From NCBI RefSeq assembly GCF_003050905.1, contig NZ_QAOT01000003.1: a stretch of DNA of 64,000 bases. One strand, 5' to 3'. This document shows, piece by piece, positions 16,912 through 24,962 of this stretch; position 1 is the first letter of the stretch, and every line of letters begins with the position of its first letter. Below the pieces are notes generated by a model, which did not search any database, was not told the origin of the DNA, and saw only the letters and a list, made by a program, of their open reading frames with translations. This stretch comes from Cereibacter_A azotoformans. GTDB taxonomy: Bacteria > Pseudomonadota > Alphaproteobacteria > Rhodobacterales > Rhodobacteraceae. The translations under genes and the position numbers were made by a program.

Positions 16912-18021
16912 TCAGGCCCCCGGCGGCAGGGGCGGCGGCATGTGCGCGAAGAGCCCGGCGAGTGCGGGAACCTCGCCCGCGGGTTGCCAGCCTTCCTGTC
17001 CCGGCGTCCAGACGAGCGTCGCGCGCGTCAGGGTGCCCGCCGAGACGCGGGCGGCCAGATCGGCGCGGGCGAGGGGGCCTTCGGACTGGCCGTTGGCCGC
17101 CACGTGCCAGACCGGCTCGGCCGGCGGTGGGGGCGGAGGTGGCGCGGCCTGCGCAGCCGCCTCGGGGGCGGCGCCCCAGGGGCCCATGCGCTGCGCCATC
17201 CCGAGGCCCATGGCCGCCCCCATGCCGCTCGCCACCGCGGCGCCCGCGGCCGAGTTGGGCGCCGACAGGGCCTCGGCCGCGCTGTATTGCGTGAACCGGC
17301 CGAGATCGCCCACGATGCCCATGGAGGTGCGCTTGTCGAGCGCCTTCTCGACCTCCTGCGGCAGCGAGATGTTCTCGATGTAGAGTTCGGGGATCGAGAG
17401 CCCGTAGGCCGCCACGGTGGGCGCGATGGCCTGCGCCACCAGCTTGCCCAGATCGGCCGTGTTGGCCGCCATGTCGAGGACGGGGATGGTCGAGGCCGCC
17501 AGCGCGCGGCCCATCTCCTGCACGATCACGTTGCGGATCTGGAAGCTGATCTCGTCGGCGGTGAACTCGCCGTCGGTGCCCACGATCTCGGTCATGAAGC
17601 GGCCGGGATCGGTCACGCGCATCGAATAGGTGCCGAAGGCGCGCAGGCGCACCGGGCCGAACTCGGGGTCGCGGCAGATGATCGGGTTCTTCGTGCCCCA
17701 CTTCTGGTTGTTGAAGCGGGTGGTGTTGACGAAATAGACCTCGGACTTGAAGGGCGAGCGGAAGCCGTGGTCCCAGTGCTGCAGCGTGGTCAGGATCGGC
17801 AGGTTGTTGGTCTCGAGCATGTAGAGACCGGGGCCGAAGACATCGGCGAGCTGCCCCTCGTGGATGAAGACGCCGGCCTGTCCCTCGCGCACGGTCAGCT
17901 TGGCGCCATACTTGATCGCATGGCCCTGCCGCTCGAAGCGCCAGACCATCGTGTCGCGCGTGTCATCGACCCAGTGGATGACGTCGATGAACTCTCCGCC
18001 GAGGAAATCGAAGATCGGCAT
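16912..18021 (-). CDS. SPFH-domain protein (YdjI-like) with C-terminal GYF_2-type domain
   Basis: This 369-residue protein is built of a stomatin/prohibitin-like SPFH region (about 1-240, beginning MPIFDFLGGEFIDVI), an Ala/Gly/Pro-rich linker ending in a run of eight prolines near 285, and a C-terminal GYF_2-like module (WHVAANGQSEGPLARADLAARVSAGTL pattern split across 295-330, then WTPGQEGWQPA). SPFH proteins scaffold membrane microdomains and GYF_2 modules bind proline-rich partners. There is no N-terminal TM helix, so it may be held by partners. It lies between the DUF2927 lipoprotein and zinc-ribbon genes with gaps of 18 and 1 bp. Confidence 0.82.
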   Translation of the reverse strand: MPIFDFLGGEFIDVIHWVDDTRDTMVWRFERQGHAIKYGAKLTVREGQAGVFIHEGQLADVFGPGLYMLETNNLPILTTLQHWDHGFRSPFKSEVYFVNTTRFNNQKWGTKNPIICRDPEFGPVRLRAFGTYSMRVTDPGRFMTEIVGTDGEFTADEISFQIRNVIVQEMGRALAASTIPVLDMAANTADLGKLVAQAIAPTVAAYGLSIPELYIENISLPQEVEKALDKRTSMGIVGDLGRFTQYSAAEALSAPNSAAGAAVASGMGAAMGLGMAQRMGPWGAAPEAAAQAAPPPPPPPAEPVWHVAANGQSEGPLARADLAARVSAGTLTRATLVWTPGQEGWQPAGEVPALAGLFAHMPPPLPPGA

Positions 18022-18039
18022 GGCTCTCCCTCTTGTGCG

Positions 18040-19005
18040 TCAGCTTTCGCCGCCGAGCAGCTCGTAGGCGATGGTCTCGACGATGGGGCGCGCCTCGGCC
18101 ACGGTCATGCCGGGGCGAAGGCGTCGGTCGTAGAGGATCTTCAGCATCAGCTCGTCCTGCGTCGTCAGCAGGGCAAACTCCTCGTCATCGTTGAAGATCG
18201 AGGGCCGGGCGTTCGGGCTGTCGTTGGCCAGCCCCAGACCTTGCGCGATCTCCTCGTGCAGGCAGGCCAGGCGGAGAAGGTCGGGATGCTCGGCCCGGAT
18301 CACCGCGAAGGCCCGGTTGTAGATGCTGGTGGCATCGTCCGAGAGGGCATAGACCAGACAATAGGTCGTGGTGCTCATCTGCGTGATGCCCGCGATCTCG
18401 GACGCCGAAAGCGTGGGCAGCGCCTCGGCCACCTGCGGGCCCAGCGCCCGCCGCTCGTCCTCGGCGACGACATGGAGCCAGAAGTTCACGCCGCTGTCCG
18501 ACAGGCCGATCGGATGGCCGGTGATCTTCGACAGCCGCGCGAGATAGGAGGAGATGCGGGCGCGATCCGTGGCGCGGCGCTCTTCGGGCACCGAAGGTCC
18601 GAACCGCAGCCCCACGCGCACCGGCACCTCCCAGCGGCGCAGGTGGCTCTCGACCTCGCGCTGGGCGAAGCCGCCGTCCCGACGCTCGTATTCGTCATAG
18701 AGCGCGATGCGGAGGAAATTCTCGGCGAGCATCCGGTCGTTGTAGGGCGTATCGCGCCCGCCGCCATCGGTGCGCAGCAGGCCCTGCGCCAGAAGGTCGG
18801 TCTGGACCTTGGCAAAATAGGCCCGCATGGCCTGCGACTCGGGGCTCTCCTTCACCGGGCCCTGAAGGTTGGCCGGGCGGGCGCGTGGCGCGATCCCCTG
18901 CGGCTGATCGGGCGGCGGCGGCGGCGTGCAGGCCGCCAGGACGGCGCAGGCGGCCAGCGGCAGGCCACCGCGCAGAAGGGTCGAGAGGCGGGCGCCCCGG
19001 TGCAT
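18040..19005 (-). CDS. DUF2927-type lipoprotein with HEEIAQ motif
   Basis: This 321-residue exported lipoprotein has a signal peptide ending LAACAVLAAC, whose final Cys (about 26) should be lipidated, followed by a proline-rich linker. The rest matches the DUF2927 pattern: ARISSYLARLSKITG, a VVAEDE segment, then CLHEEIAQGLGLANDS and IFNDDEEFALLT. HEEIAQ resembles a degenerate HExxH zinc motif, so a metallopeptidase-like fold is possible but unproven. It is located 12 bp after telA and 18 bp before the SPFH gene. Confidence 0.8.
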   Translation of the reverse strand: MHRGARLSTLLRGGLPLAACAVLAACTPPPPPDQPQGIAPRARPANLQGPVKESPESQAMRAYFAKVQTDLLAQGLLRTDGGGRDTPYNDRMLAENFLRIALYDEYERRDGGFAQREVESHLRRWEVPVRVGLRFGPSVPEERRATDRARISSYLARLSKITGHPIGLSDSGVNFWLHVVAEDERRALGPQVAEALPTLSASEIAGITQMSTTTYCLVYALSDDATSIYNRAFAVIRAEHPDLLRLACLHEEIAQGLGLANDSPNARPSIFNDDEEFALLTTQDELMLKILYDRRLRPGMTVAEARPIVETIAYELLGGES

Positions 19006-19017
19006 GACGGTCTTTCC

Positions 19018-20208
19018 TCAGGGTCGGACGGCGGTCCCGGCCGTATCGCCGGGCCCGGTGCGGCGCGCGCGGGCCGAGGCGAGCGTCTCGCGCAGCTCGG
19101 CCTCCATCCGCTGGAGATCGGCCTCGGCCGCGGCGCGACGGGCACGGCCCTCGTCGGCGATGGCGAGGCTTTCGTTGATCGTGGTGATCAGGATGGCGTT
19201 GGCCTTCTTCACCGCCTCGATGTCGAAGACCCCGCGCTCCATCTCCTTGCGGACGATCCTGTTGGCCTGCTGGAGGTTCTCGGCATTGGCCGTCAGCAGG
19301 TCGTTGGTCAGGTCCGAGGCCCCGCGCACCGCCTCGGCCGCCTCGCGCGAGCGCTGGATCGTCACCGCCTGCGCCAGTTGCGTCTCCCACAGCGGCACCG
19401 TGTTGACGAGGGTCGAGTTGATGCGCGTGACCAGCGCCTTGTCGTTCTCCTGCACCAGCCGGATCGAGGGCAGCGACTGCATCGTGACCTGCCGGGTCAG
19501 CTTGAGGTCATGGACCCGCCGTTCCAGATCGTCGCGGGCGGCGCGCAGGTCGCGCAGTTCCTGCGCCTTGATCATCCGGTCGCCCTCGGGCGTGGCCGCG
19601 ACCTCGGCCTCCTTGGCGGGGATCACCCGGGCGTCGAGATCGGTCAGCACCTCATCGCCCGCCGCGATGTAGAGCGCCAACTCGTCGTAGAAGTCGAGCG
19701 TGCGGGCATAGAGGATGTCGAGCCCCTTGATGTCCTTGAGCAGCCGGTGCTCGTGCATGAGCAGCGACTGGGTGATGCGGTCGATCTGCGACTGGACTTC
19801 CTCGTAGCGGGCGACAAACTTTGCGAAGGGGGCGGTGCGGCCGAGAAGCCGCTCCCACCAGCTGGCGTTGCGCCGCACGTCCAGTTCCGAGATCGAGAAG
19901 CCGCGGATGGTCGAGACCACCTCGCGCAGGGAATCGCCCGCCGGCCCCACGTCCTTGTTCTTCACGTCGGCCAGCATCTGCTGGCTGATCGTCTGCAACT
20001 CGGACTGGGCCTTCGAGCCAAAGCCGATGATCGACTGCGAATCGCCGATGTCGAGCTCGGCCATGCGGCGGCGGATCTCCTGCGCCTTCTCGGGCGGTGC
20101 CGAGGCCAGCGGGGTCACGGCCGGCGCAGGCTCGGGCAGGGCGGGCGCGGTGATCTCTTCGATCTGCAGGAGATCCTTGGCGGCCTCACGGCGGATGCTG
20201 TCGGTCAT
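19018..20208 (-). CDS. TelA family (toxic anion resistance) protein
   Basis: This 396-residue soluble, mostly helical protein has the TelA/KlaA family pattern (ELQTISQQMLADVKNKD, then GNRMI-like and QSLPSIRLVQENDKALV segments). Family members go with tellurite/colicin resistance and Ter-type stress systems, but the biochemical role is not known. The frame opens at 20298; the ATG at 20208 (MTDSIRREA) is chosen because a promoter-like pair lies at 20271-20298 and would leave the earlier Met untranslated. Downstream genes follow at 12-18 bp, so this promoter probably drives telA to yqaA. Confidence 0.88.
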   Translation of the reverse strand: MTDSIRREAAKDLLQIEEITAPALPEPAPAVTPLASAPPEKAQEIRRRMAELDIGDSQSIIGFGSKAQSELQTISQQMLADVKNKDVGPAGDSLREVVSTIRGFSISELDVRRNASWWERLLGRTAPFAKFVARYEEVQSQIDRITQSLLMHEHRLLKDIKGLDILYARTLDFYDELALYIAAGDEVLTDLDARVIPAKEAEVAATPEGDRMIKAQELRDLRAARDDLERRVHDLKLTRQVTMQSLPSIRLVQENDKALVTRINSTLVNTVPLWETQLAQAVTIQRSREAAEAVRGASDLTNDLLTANAENLQQANRIVRKEMERGVFDIEAVKKANAILITTINESLAIADEGRARRAAAEADLQRMEAELRETLASARARRTGPGDTAGTAVRP

Positions 20209-20270
20209 GGGTAGAACCTCGCTCTCTGGGATGATCGCTACAGGCCGCGCCGACGTAGGCGTCGATCTCC

Positions 20271-20298
20271 TGTATAGCAGGCCCCCGGACCTACTCAA
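20271..20298 (-). promoter_or_regulatory. predicted telA promoter
   Basis: On the minus strand, TTGAGT (20293-20298) and TATACA (20271-20276) are separated by 16 bp, close to the sigma70 consensus. The start would be near 20264, about 55 nt before telA. It lies in the 160-bp gap after xpaC, so the cluster may have an internal start here. Confidence 0.5.
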
Positions 20299-20333
20299 TC
20301 GGCGCGGAGGGACGTGGGCGAAGCGGCGCGCGG

Positions 20334-20368
20334 GCGATGCAAGCCTGCCGCAGGCGGCGGCGCATCGC
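20334..20368 (-). terminator. nested hairpin after xpaC
   Basis: GCGATGC (20334-20340) pairs with GCATCGC (20362-20368), and inside it GCCTGC pairs with GCAGGC. It starts immediately after the xpaC stop codon on the minus strand and ahead of the telA promoter, so it is placed to weaken or end read-through from xpaC. It lacks a T tract. Confidence 0.4.
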
Positions 20369-21247
20369 CTAGGATTCGCGCCGCAGACGCTCGCGCAGCA
20401 CCTCGATCTCGAGGTCGAGGCCCGCCCGGTCGTTCGACAGGAGCAGCTTCGTGCGGTCGGCGAAACTGGAGCCGAGATCGTCGAGCAGCCGCTCGTAATC
20501 TGCGCGGACCTTCGGATCGCGGCCGCGTTCGTAGAGGTCGGCGAACTTGAGCGTCGCGTCGCGGGCGCCCATCAGATAGACGCCGAGATAGCGGCGGGCC
20601 GCGGTCAGGTCGCGCGGGTCGGCCTCGACGCTGCGGAAAAGCTCCCGCGCGGTGCCGGCGAACCCCTCGACCCGGCGTTCGAGCGCGGGCTCGCGCAGGC
20701 GGGCCACCGCCGCGCGCATCGCGGTCAGGTAGGTCTCGGCCTCGGCCACGGCCCGGCTCACGCGATCGCTCTGGAAGCTGTCCACGCCCTCGGGGATCTT
20801 GTCCTTGAGCGGGTCGGTGCCGAAGGCCGCCAGATGGAGGAGGGCGCCGAGCCCGCCCCAGGCCGCCGCCGTGACGAGGCCCGCGTCCCCCAGAAGCCCG
20901 CCGGCGAAAAGGCCGGCCCCGGTCAGCACCGAGGCGAAGATCTTGCGCGGGATCGCCGGGCGCCGGGCCACCGGGCGCGCGTCATAGGCTTCTTCGGCGA
21001 GGATCCCCTGCCGCGTCAGCCAGGCCGCGAGAAAGAGCGAGCCGAAGGCCGCGAAGGCGGGGATCAGCCCCTCGGCCGGCCCGAGGAAGCCGTTGGCGAG
21101 AAAGAGGAACGGCAGGATGAACAGGATGTTCGACCGCCCGCCCGCCCGGCTGCGGCGCTTGCGGTCCCAGCCGTTCCGGTCCGGCTTGGCGGGCGCGTCG
21201 CGGCGGGCGTTGGGCGGGCTGAAACGGCCGCCGTAGCGTTGGGCCAT
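20369..21247 (-). CDS. XpaC-like (5-bromo-4-chloroindolyl phosphate hydrolysis protein family) membrane protein
   Basis: This 292-residue protein has a basic N-terminus, hydrophobic segments around 40-78 and 104-142, and a C-terminal helical domain of about 150 residues (RVSRAVAEAETYLTAM to EIEVLRERLRR). This is the XpaC layout. XpaC genes typically neighbour telA, as here (160 bp apart), and the pair is considered part of a membrane stress module; no enzymatic activity should be assumed from the historic name. Its ATG lies 1 bp past the stop of a 27-codon ORF. Confidence 0.8.
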   Translation of the reverse strand: MAQRYGGRFSPPNARRDAPAKPDRNGWDRKRRSRAGGRSNILFILPFLFLANGFLGPAEGLIPAFAAFGSLFLAAWLTRQGILAEEAYDARPVARRPAIPRKIFASVLTGAGLFAGGLLGDAGLVTAAAWGGLGALLHLAAFGTDPLKDKIPEGVDSFQSDRVSRAVAEAETYLTAMRAAVARLREPALERRVEGFAGTARELFRSVEADPRDLTAARRYLGVYLMGARDATLKFADLYERGRDPKVRADYERLLDDLGSSFADRTKLLLSNDRAGLDLEIEVLRERLRRES

Positions 21248-21248
21248 C

Positions 21249-21332
21249 TCAGGCGCCTCCCTGTGCCGCGACGTAGATGGTCAGCCCCACCAGCAGCAGG
21301 AAGGCGAGCGTGCGCAGGCTCTTGGAGGTCAT
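21249..21332 (-). CDS. 27-residue single-helix membrane peptide
   Basis: The ORF is ATG to TGA, and the product starts MTSKSLRTLAFLLLVGLT and ends YVAAQGGA: a short basic head, one hydrophobic helix (about 8-22) and a small tail. A GGAAAGGG sequence lies about 8 bp upstream of the ATG. The TGA at 21249-21251 is 1 bp from the xpaC ATG, as in a translationally coupled operon leader gene. I do not recognise it. The TM-like composition and spacing make it more likely real than random, but it could also be only a leader peptide. Confidence 0.5.
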   Translation of the reverse strand: MTSKSLRTLAFLLLVGLTIYVAAQGGA

Positions 21333-21401
21333 GGGCGGCCCTTTCCGGTCATCATCCAGAGCAATATAGGAAGCCCGGACCCGGCCTGCCAATGCAAGGG
21401 G

Positions 21402-22802
21402 TCAGCCCTTGCCCGGCCGCCCCTTCGGCCCGCGGGGCGGAGGGCCGCCGCTGCCGCCCGGTCCACGCGACGGGCCGCGCGGGCGCCCCTCGGACGGCGG
21501 CTTGCGAGGGGCGGAGGCCGCAGGCTTGCCGGTGCGCGCGCTGCCTGCGCCGGCCGGGCCGCCGCGCCCCTCGTCCGGCCCTGTCCGGCGAGGCGCCTTG
21601 GCCGGAGCCGACTTCGGGCCCTGCCGAGGCCCTCCCGAAGCCGGGCCCGTCCCGGGACCCGTTCCGCGGGGCGCGGGGCCAGGCGGCCGGCGGCCGCCCG
21701 CCTTGGCCGGTCCTGTCGCGGCCGGAGTACCGGCCGGAGTGCCGGTCGGGCGCGAGGATGTCGGCCTGGCACCGCCGAAGACGCGCCCGGACGGCGCCTT
21801 TGCGGCACCGGCGGCGGGGCGTGCCCGGGGCCCGGACGGCCGGGCGTCGATGGCGGCCTCGGGGAGAGGGTCGCGGCGACGGGCCGGTCCGGCCGATTTC
21901 GGACCCGCCCCGGCACCGCGGCCGTGCGGGGCGCCTTTCGACCCGCCGCGCGCTTCATCGGGCGAGAGCGGTTTCGATGCCGCGGGCCGGGCACCCGGAT
22001 GGGAGCGGCCGGAGGTCGCGCCGGCCCCGCGCGGAGGCCGCGCAGCCTTGGGCGGACGCCCATCCTCTTCGCGCGGATCGAGGCCGAGCTGGTCGCGCAG
22101 GACCTTGGGGCGGACCTCCTCGACCATGCCCGGCTGCAGCTCGTTCAGCCGGAAGGGGCCGTAGCTGATGCGGATCAGCCGGTTGACCGTCAGGCCGATG
22201 GCCGACATGGCGCGCCGGATCTCGCGGTTCTTGCCCTCGCGCAGCCCGACGGTGAGCCAGGCGTTGGCGCCCTGCACCCGGTCGAGCGTGACCGTCATCG
22301 GCTGGAACCTCTCTCCCTCGACGGTGATGCCCTTGCGCAGCGGCTCGAGATCGGGATCCGTGGGGTTGCCCTTCACCCGGACGCGATACTTGCGCAGCCA
22401 GCCGGTCGAGGGAAGCTCGAGCCGGCGCTTGAGTTCGCCGTCGTTGGTCAGGAGCAGCAGCCCCTCGGAGTTGAGGTCCAGCCGGCCGACCGACATGACG
22501 CGGGGCAGGTCCTCGGGCAGATGGTCGAAGACCGTCTCGCGGCCCTTCTCGTCGGCGGCCGACGTGACGAGCCCCTCGGGCTTGTAATAGAGCCAGAGCC
22601 GCGCGGGCTCGGGCGGGGCGAGGGGCTGGCCATCGACGGTGATCCGGTCCTTCGGACCCACGTTCAGCGCGGGACTGTCGATGGTGCGGCCGTTCACGGC
22701 GACGCGGCCGAGTTCGATCATCCGCTCGGCGTCGCGTCGCGAGGCGACGCCGGCGCGGGAGAGAACCTTGGCGATGCGCTCGCCGTCTGTGCTGTCGGTC
22801 AT
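21402..22802 (-). CDS. 23S rRNA pseudouridine synthase, RluB/RluE family, with long disordered tail
   Basis: The N-terminal S4-like RNA-binding domain (about 8-55, IAKVLSRAGVASRRDAERMI) is followed by an RsuA-family catalytic domain with the GRLDLNSEGLLLLTNDG motif, whose Asp is the catalytic residue. The catalytic part ends near residue 250. The remaining about 215 residues are almost only Pro, Arg, Gly, Ala, Lys and Ser, and so basic and disordered. At 466 residues it is far longer than E. coli RluB. It probably modifies a helix 89/80-region uridine of 23S rRNA; the exact site is not deducible. Confidence 0.88.
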   Translation of the reverse strand: MTDSTDGERIAKVLSRAGVASRRDAERMIELGRVAVNGRTIDSPALNVGPKDRITVDGQPLAPPEPARLWLYYKPEGLVTSAADEKGRETVFDHLPEDLPRVMSVGRLDLNSEGLLLLTNDGELKRRLELPSTGWLRKYRVRVKGNPTDPDLEPLRKGITVEGERFQPMTVTLDRVQGANAWLTVGLREGKNREIRRAMSAIGLTVNRLIRISYGPFRLNELQPGMVEEVRPKVLRDQLGLDPREEDGRPPKAARPPRGAGATSGRSHPGARPAASKPLSPDEARGGSKGAPHGRGAGAGPKSAGPARRRDPLPEAAIDARPSGPRARPAAGAAKAPSGRVFGGARPTSSRPTGTPAGTPAATGPAKAGGRRPPGPAPRGTGPGTGPASGGPRQGPKSAPAKAPRRTGPDEGRGGPAGAGSARTGKPAASAPRKPPSEGRPRGPSRGPGGSGGPPPRGPKGRPGKG

Positions 22803-22824
22803 GGAGGGTCCCGGGTTGAGGATG

Positions 22825-22893
22825 TTCCGCTGGCGGAACCCCCGGGGGTTTTCCACCCCCGGACCCCCGGAGGATATTTGGACCAGAGCGAAA
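22825..22893. repeat. intergenic hairpin plus GGATATTTG module, copy B
   Basis: TTCCGC/GCGGAA (22825-22838) and GGGGG-TTTTCCA-CCCCC hairpins precede GGATATTTGGACCAGAGCGAAA at 22872-22893. Unlike copies A and C, this one is between divergently transcribed genes (rluB-like and tadA), so it cannot be only a terminator for both. Confidence 0.55.
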
Positions 22894-22959
22894 GGGCAAG
22901 GCGGGTGCCGGGGCGGCGGTCGGACTTGCGCGGGGGCGGAGGGCGCGGCAAGAGGGGGC

Positions 22960-23415
22960 ATGAGCCGGTTCAGGAGTTTCATGGGCGAGGCGCTGGCCGA
23001 GGCGCAGGCCGCGGGGGCGCGGGGCGAGGTGCCGGTGGGCGCCGTGGTCGTGGCGCCCTCGGGTCGGGTGGTGGCGCGGGCGGGCAACCGATGCCGCGAG
23101 TTGTCCGATCCCACGGCCCATGCGGAGATGCTGGCGATCCGGGCGGCCTGCGCGGAACTGGGCGAGCGGCTGACCGGCTGCGATCTCTATGTGACGCTGG
23201 AGCCCTGCCCGATGTGCGCGGCGGCGATCTCGGCGGCGCGGATCGCGCGTCTCTATTACGGGGCGGCCGACCCCAAGTCGGGCGGTGTGGCGCAGGGGGC
23301 GCGCGTCTTCGCGCATCCGCAGTGCCATCATGTGCCAGACGTCTATGACGGGATCCGCGAGGAGGAGGCCGCGGCCCTGCTTCGCGGCTTCTTTGCCGCG
23401 CGGCGCGCGGTCTGA
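22960..23415 (+). CDS. tadA: tRNA adenosine(34) deaminase
   Basis: This 151-residue zinc deaminase makes inosine at the wobble position of tRNA-Arg(ACG). The zinc and catalytic motif HAEMLAIRAA is present, as is PCPMCAAAI with the two zinc cysteines; the PVGAVVV strand precedes them. The ATG at 22960 follows AGAGGGGG; an in-frame ATG at 22981 is less likely. It is convergent with the MBL hydrolase gene and separated from it by a perfect palindrome. Confidence 0.93.
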   Translation: MSRFRSFMGEALAEAQAAGARGEVPVGAVVVAPSGRVVARAGNRCRELSDPTAHAEMLAIRAACAELGERLTGCDLYVTLEPCPMCAAAISAARIARLYYGAADPKSGGVAQGARVFAHPQCHHVPDVYDGIREEEAAALLRGFFAARRAV

Positions 23416-23452
23416 TCCGGGCGATGGGGAGAACAGCCTGAGGAGCGGGGGG

Positions 23453-23470
23453 CCGCGGGGGCCCCCGCGG
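23453..23470. terminator. 18-bp perfect palindrome between convergent genes
   Basis: CCGCGGGGG/CCCCCGCGG forms a perfect palindrome in the 56-bp gap between the tadA stop and the MBL hydrolase stop. It could terminate both transcripts, though there is no loop or T tract and hairpin formation would need the central bases unpaired. Confidence 0.4.
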
Positions 23471-23471
23471 G

Positions 23472-24164
23472 TCAGATCGTGATCGGCTCGAGCACCTCGG
23501 GCTCGAGGACCTCGACCCCCGGCAGGCTCTGGCGCAGGGCCTCGGCGGATTGCTCGAGGAGCGGGAAGGTGCGGTAATGGCAGGGGATCACGGTCCGGAA
23601 GTCGAAATATTTGCGGGCCGCGAAGGCCGCGCGCTTCATGTCCATGGTGAAATGGCCGCCGGCTGCGAGGATGCCGATGTCGGGGCGGTGGTACTCGCCC
23701 ATCCAGCCCATGTCGGCCATGATGTCCGTGTCGCCCGAGACATAGATCACATGGCCCTCGCCCGCGATCATGTAGCCCGATTCGGTGCCGGTATAGACCG
23801 GGCCCGCCTCGCCCATGATCGAGGAGGAGTGGGTGGCATGGACCATCGTGACGCGGGCGCCGTCGAGCGTGACCGTGCCGCCCTTGTTGAAGCCGATGCC
23901 GTCCAAGCCGTCGCGCGACTGGAGCCAGGTGACGAGGTCGTAGATGCCCACGATCGGCAGGCCGAGCTCGGAGGCGATGGCGACGGCGTCGCCGGAATGG
24001 TCTCCGTGACCGTGGGTGAGCAGGATGTGGGTGGCGCCTGCGATCGCCTCGTCGCGCCGCTCGATGGGGAACATCGGGTTGCCGCTGAGCCAGGGATCGA
24101 CGAGCAGCACGGCCTCTTCGATCTCGATGCGGAAGCCGGAATGGCCAAGCCAGGTGATCTTCAT
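23472..24164 (-). CDS. metallo-beta-lactamase-fold metal-dependent hydrolase (UPF0173 type)
   Basis: This 230-residue MBL-fold protein has LTHGHGDHSGD (about 50-60) as the main metal motif, then HATHSS, SGDTD and a late HYRTFP. The N-terminus MKITWLGHSGFRI is the UPF0173/YtkL signature. The physiological substrate is unknown. The ATG at 24164 was chosen over 24188 because AAGGAGC sits 7 bp upstream. Confidence 0.87.
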   Translation of the reverse strand: MKITWLGHSGFRIEIEEAVLLVDPWLSGNPMFPIERRDEAIAGATHILLTHGHGDHSGDAVAIASELGLPIVGIYDLVTWLQSRDGLDGIGFNKGGTVTLDGARVTMVHATHSSSIMGEAGPVYTGTESGYMIAGEGHVIYVSGDTDIMADMGWMGEYHRPDIGILAAGGHFTMDMKRAAFAARKYFDFRTVIPCHYRTFPLLEQSAEALRQSLPGVEVLEPEVLEPITI

Positions 24165-24280
24165 GCAAGCTCCTTCTGACAGGGTCATGGTGTGACCGGG
24201 GTGCCGGCCCTCTGCGGTCGGCGGCTCGGGGTGGACAGGTTCGGCCGGAACGCGGCCAAGGGCAAGGGAGAGTGCAGGCG

Positions 24281-24931
24281 ATGGACTGGTTCGCGCCGAT
24301 TGACAGCTATTGCGAGCGGCTTGGCCCCGCCTACTGGGCCGAGCCGGTGAATGCGCTGACGAACCTCGCCTTCGTGGTCGCCGCCGCGGTGGTCTGGCCG
24401 CGCGTGCGGGGCATCGGGCGGGCGCTGGCGGCGGTTCTGGCGCTGATCGGGCTGGGGTCCTGGCTCTTTCACACCCATGCCAATCGGCTGACCGGGCTGA
24501 TGGATGTGCTGCCGATCCTGGCCTTCATCCTGCTCTACATCTTTGCGGCCAGCCGGGACATGCTGGGGATGCGGGGCTGGCAGGCGGGCCTCGCCACGGC
24601 GGCCTTCCTGCCCTATGCGGCGCTGACCGTGCCGCTCTTCCAGCGCGTGCCGGGTCTTGGGTCGTCCGCGGCCTATGCGCCGGTGCCGGCGCTGATCCTG
24701 CTTTATGCGCTTCTTCTGGTCCGTCGCGCGCCCGCCACGGCGCGGGGGCTGGCGGCGGGGGCGGGGCTTCTGGTGCTGTCGCTCACCTTCCGCACGCTGG
24801 ACGGGCCGCTCTGCGCGGCGCTGCCCCTGGGCACGCATTTCCTGTGGCATCTGCTCAACGCCCTCATGCTCGGCTGGATGATCGAGGTCTGGCGCCGGCA
24901 CCGGCTTGCAGCGGAAGGGCGGCCTCGCTAA
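24281..24931 (+). CDS. ceramidase-like (alkaline ceramidase family) membrane protein
   Basis: This 216-residue integral membrane protein has about seven hydrophobic segments. The N-terminus IDSYCERLGPAYWAEPVNALTNLAFV fits in pieces the CREST/alkaline ceramidase pattern; SWLFHTHANR and the C-terminal FLWHLLNA carry the histidines that bind zinc in the family. It could hydrolyse an amide-linked lipid. An upstream GTG at 24272 overlaps the AAGGGAGA ribosome-binding site, so the ATG at 24281 is used. gatC follows 31 bp downstream. Confidence 0.75.
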   Translation: MDWFAPIDSYCERLGPAYWAEPVNALTNLAFVVAAAVVWPRVRGIGRALAAVLALIGLGSWLFHTHANRLTGLMDVLPILAFILLYIFAASRDMLGMRGWQAGLATAAFLPYAALTVPLFQRVPGLGSSAAYAPVPALILLYALLLVRRAPATARGLAAGAGLLVLSLTFRTLDGPLCAALPLGTHFLWHLLNALMLGWMIEVWRRHRLAAEGRPR

Positions 24932-24962
24932 ACGGACCCAAACGGCAAGCGGAGCGAAGGAC

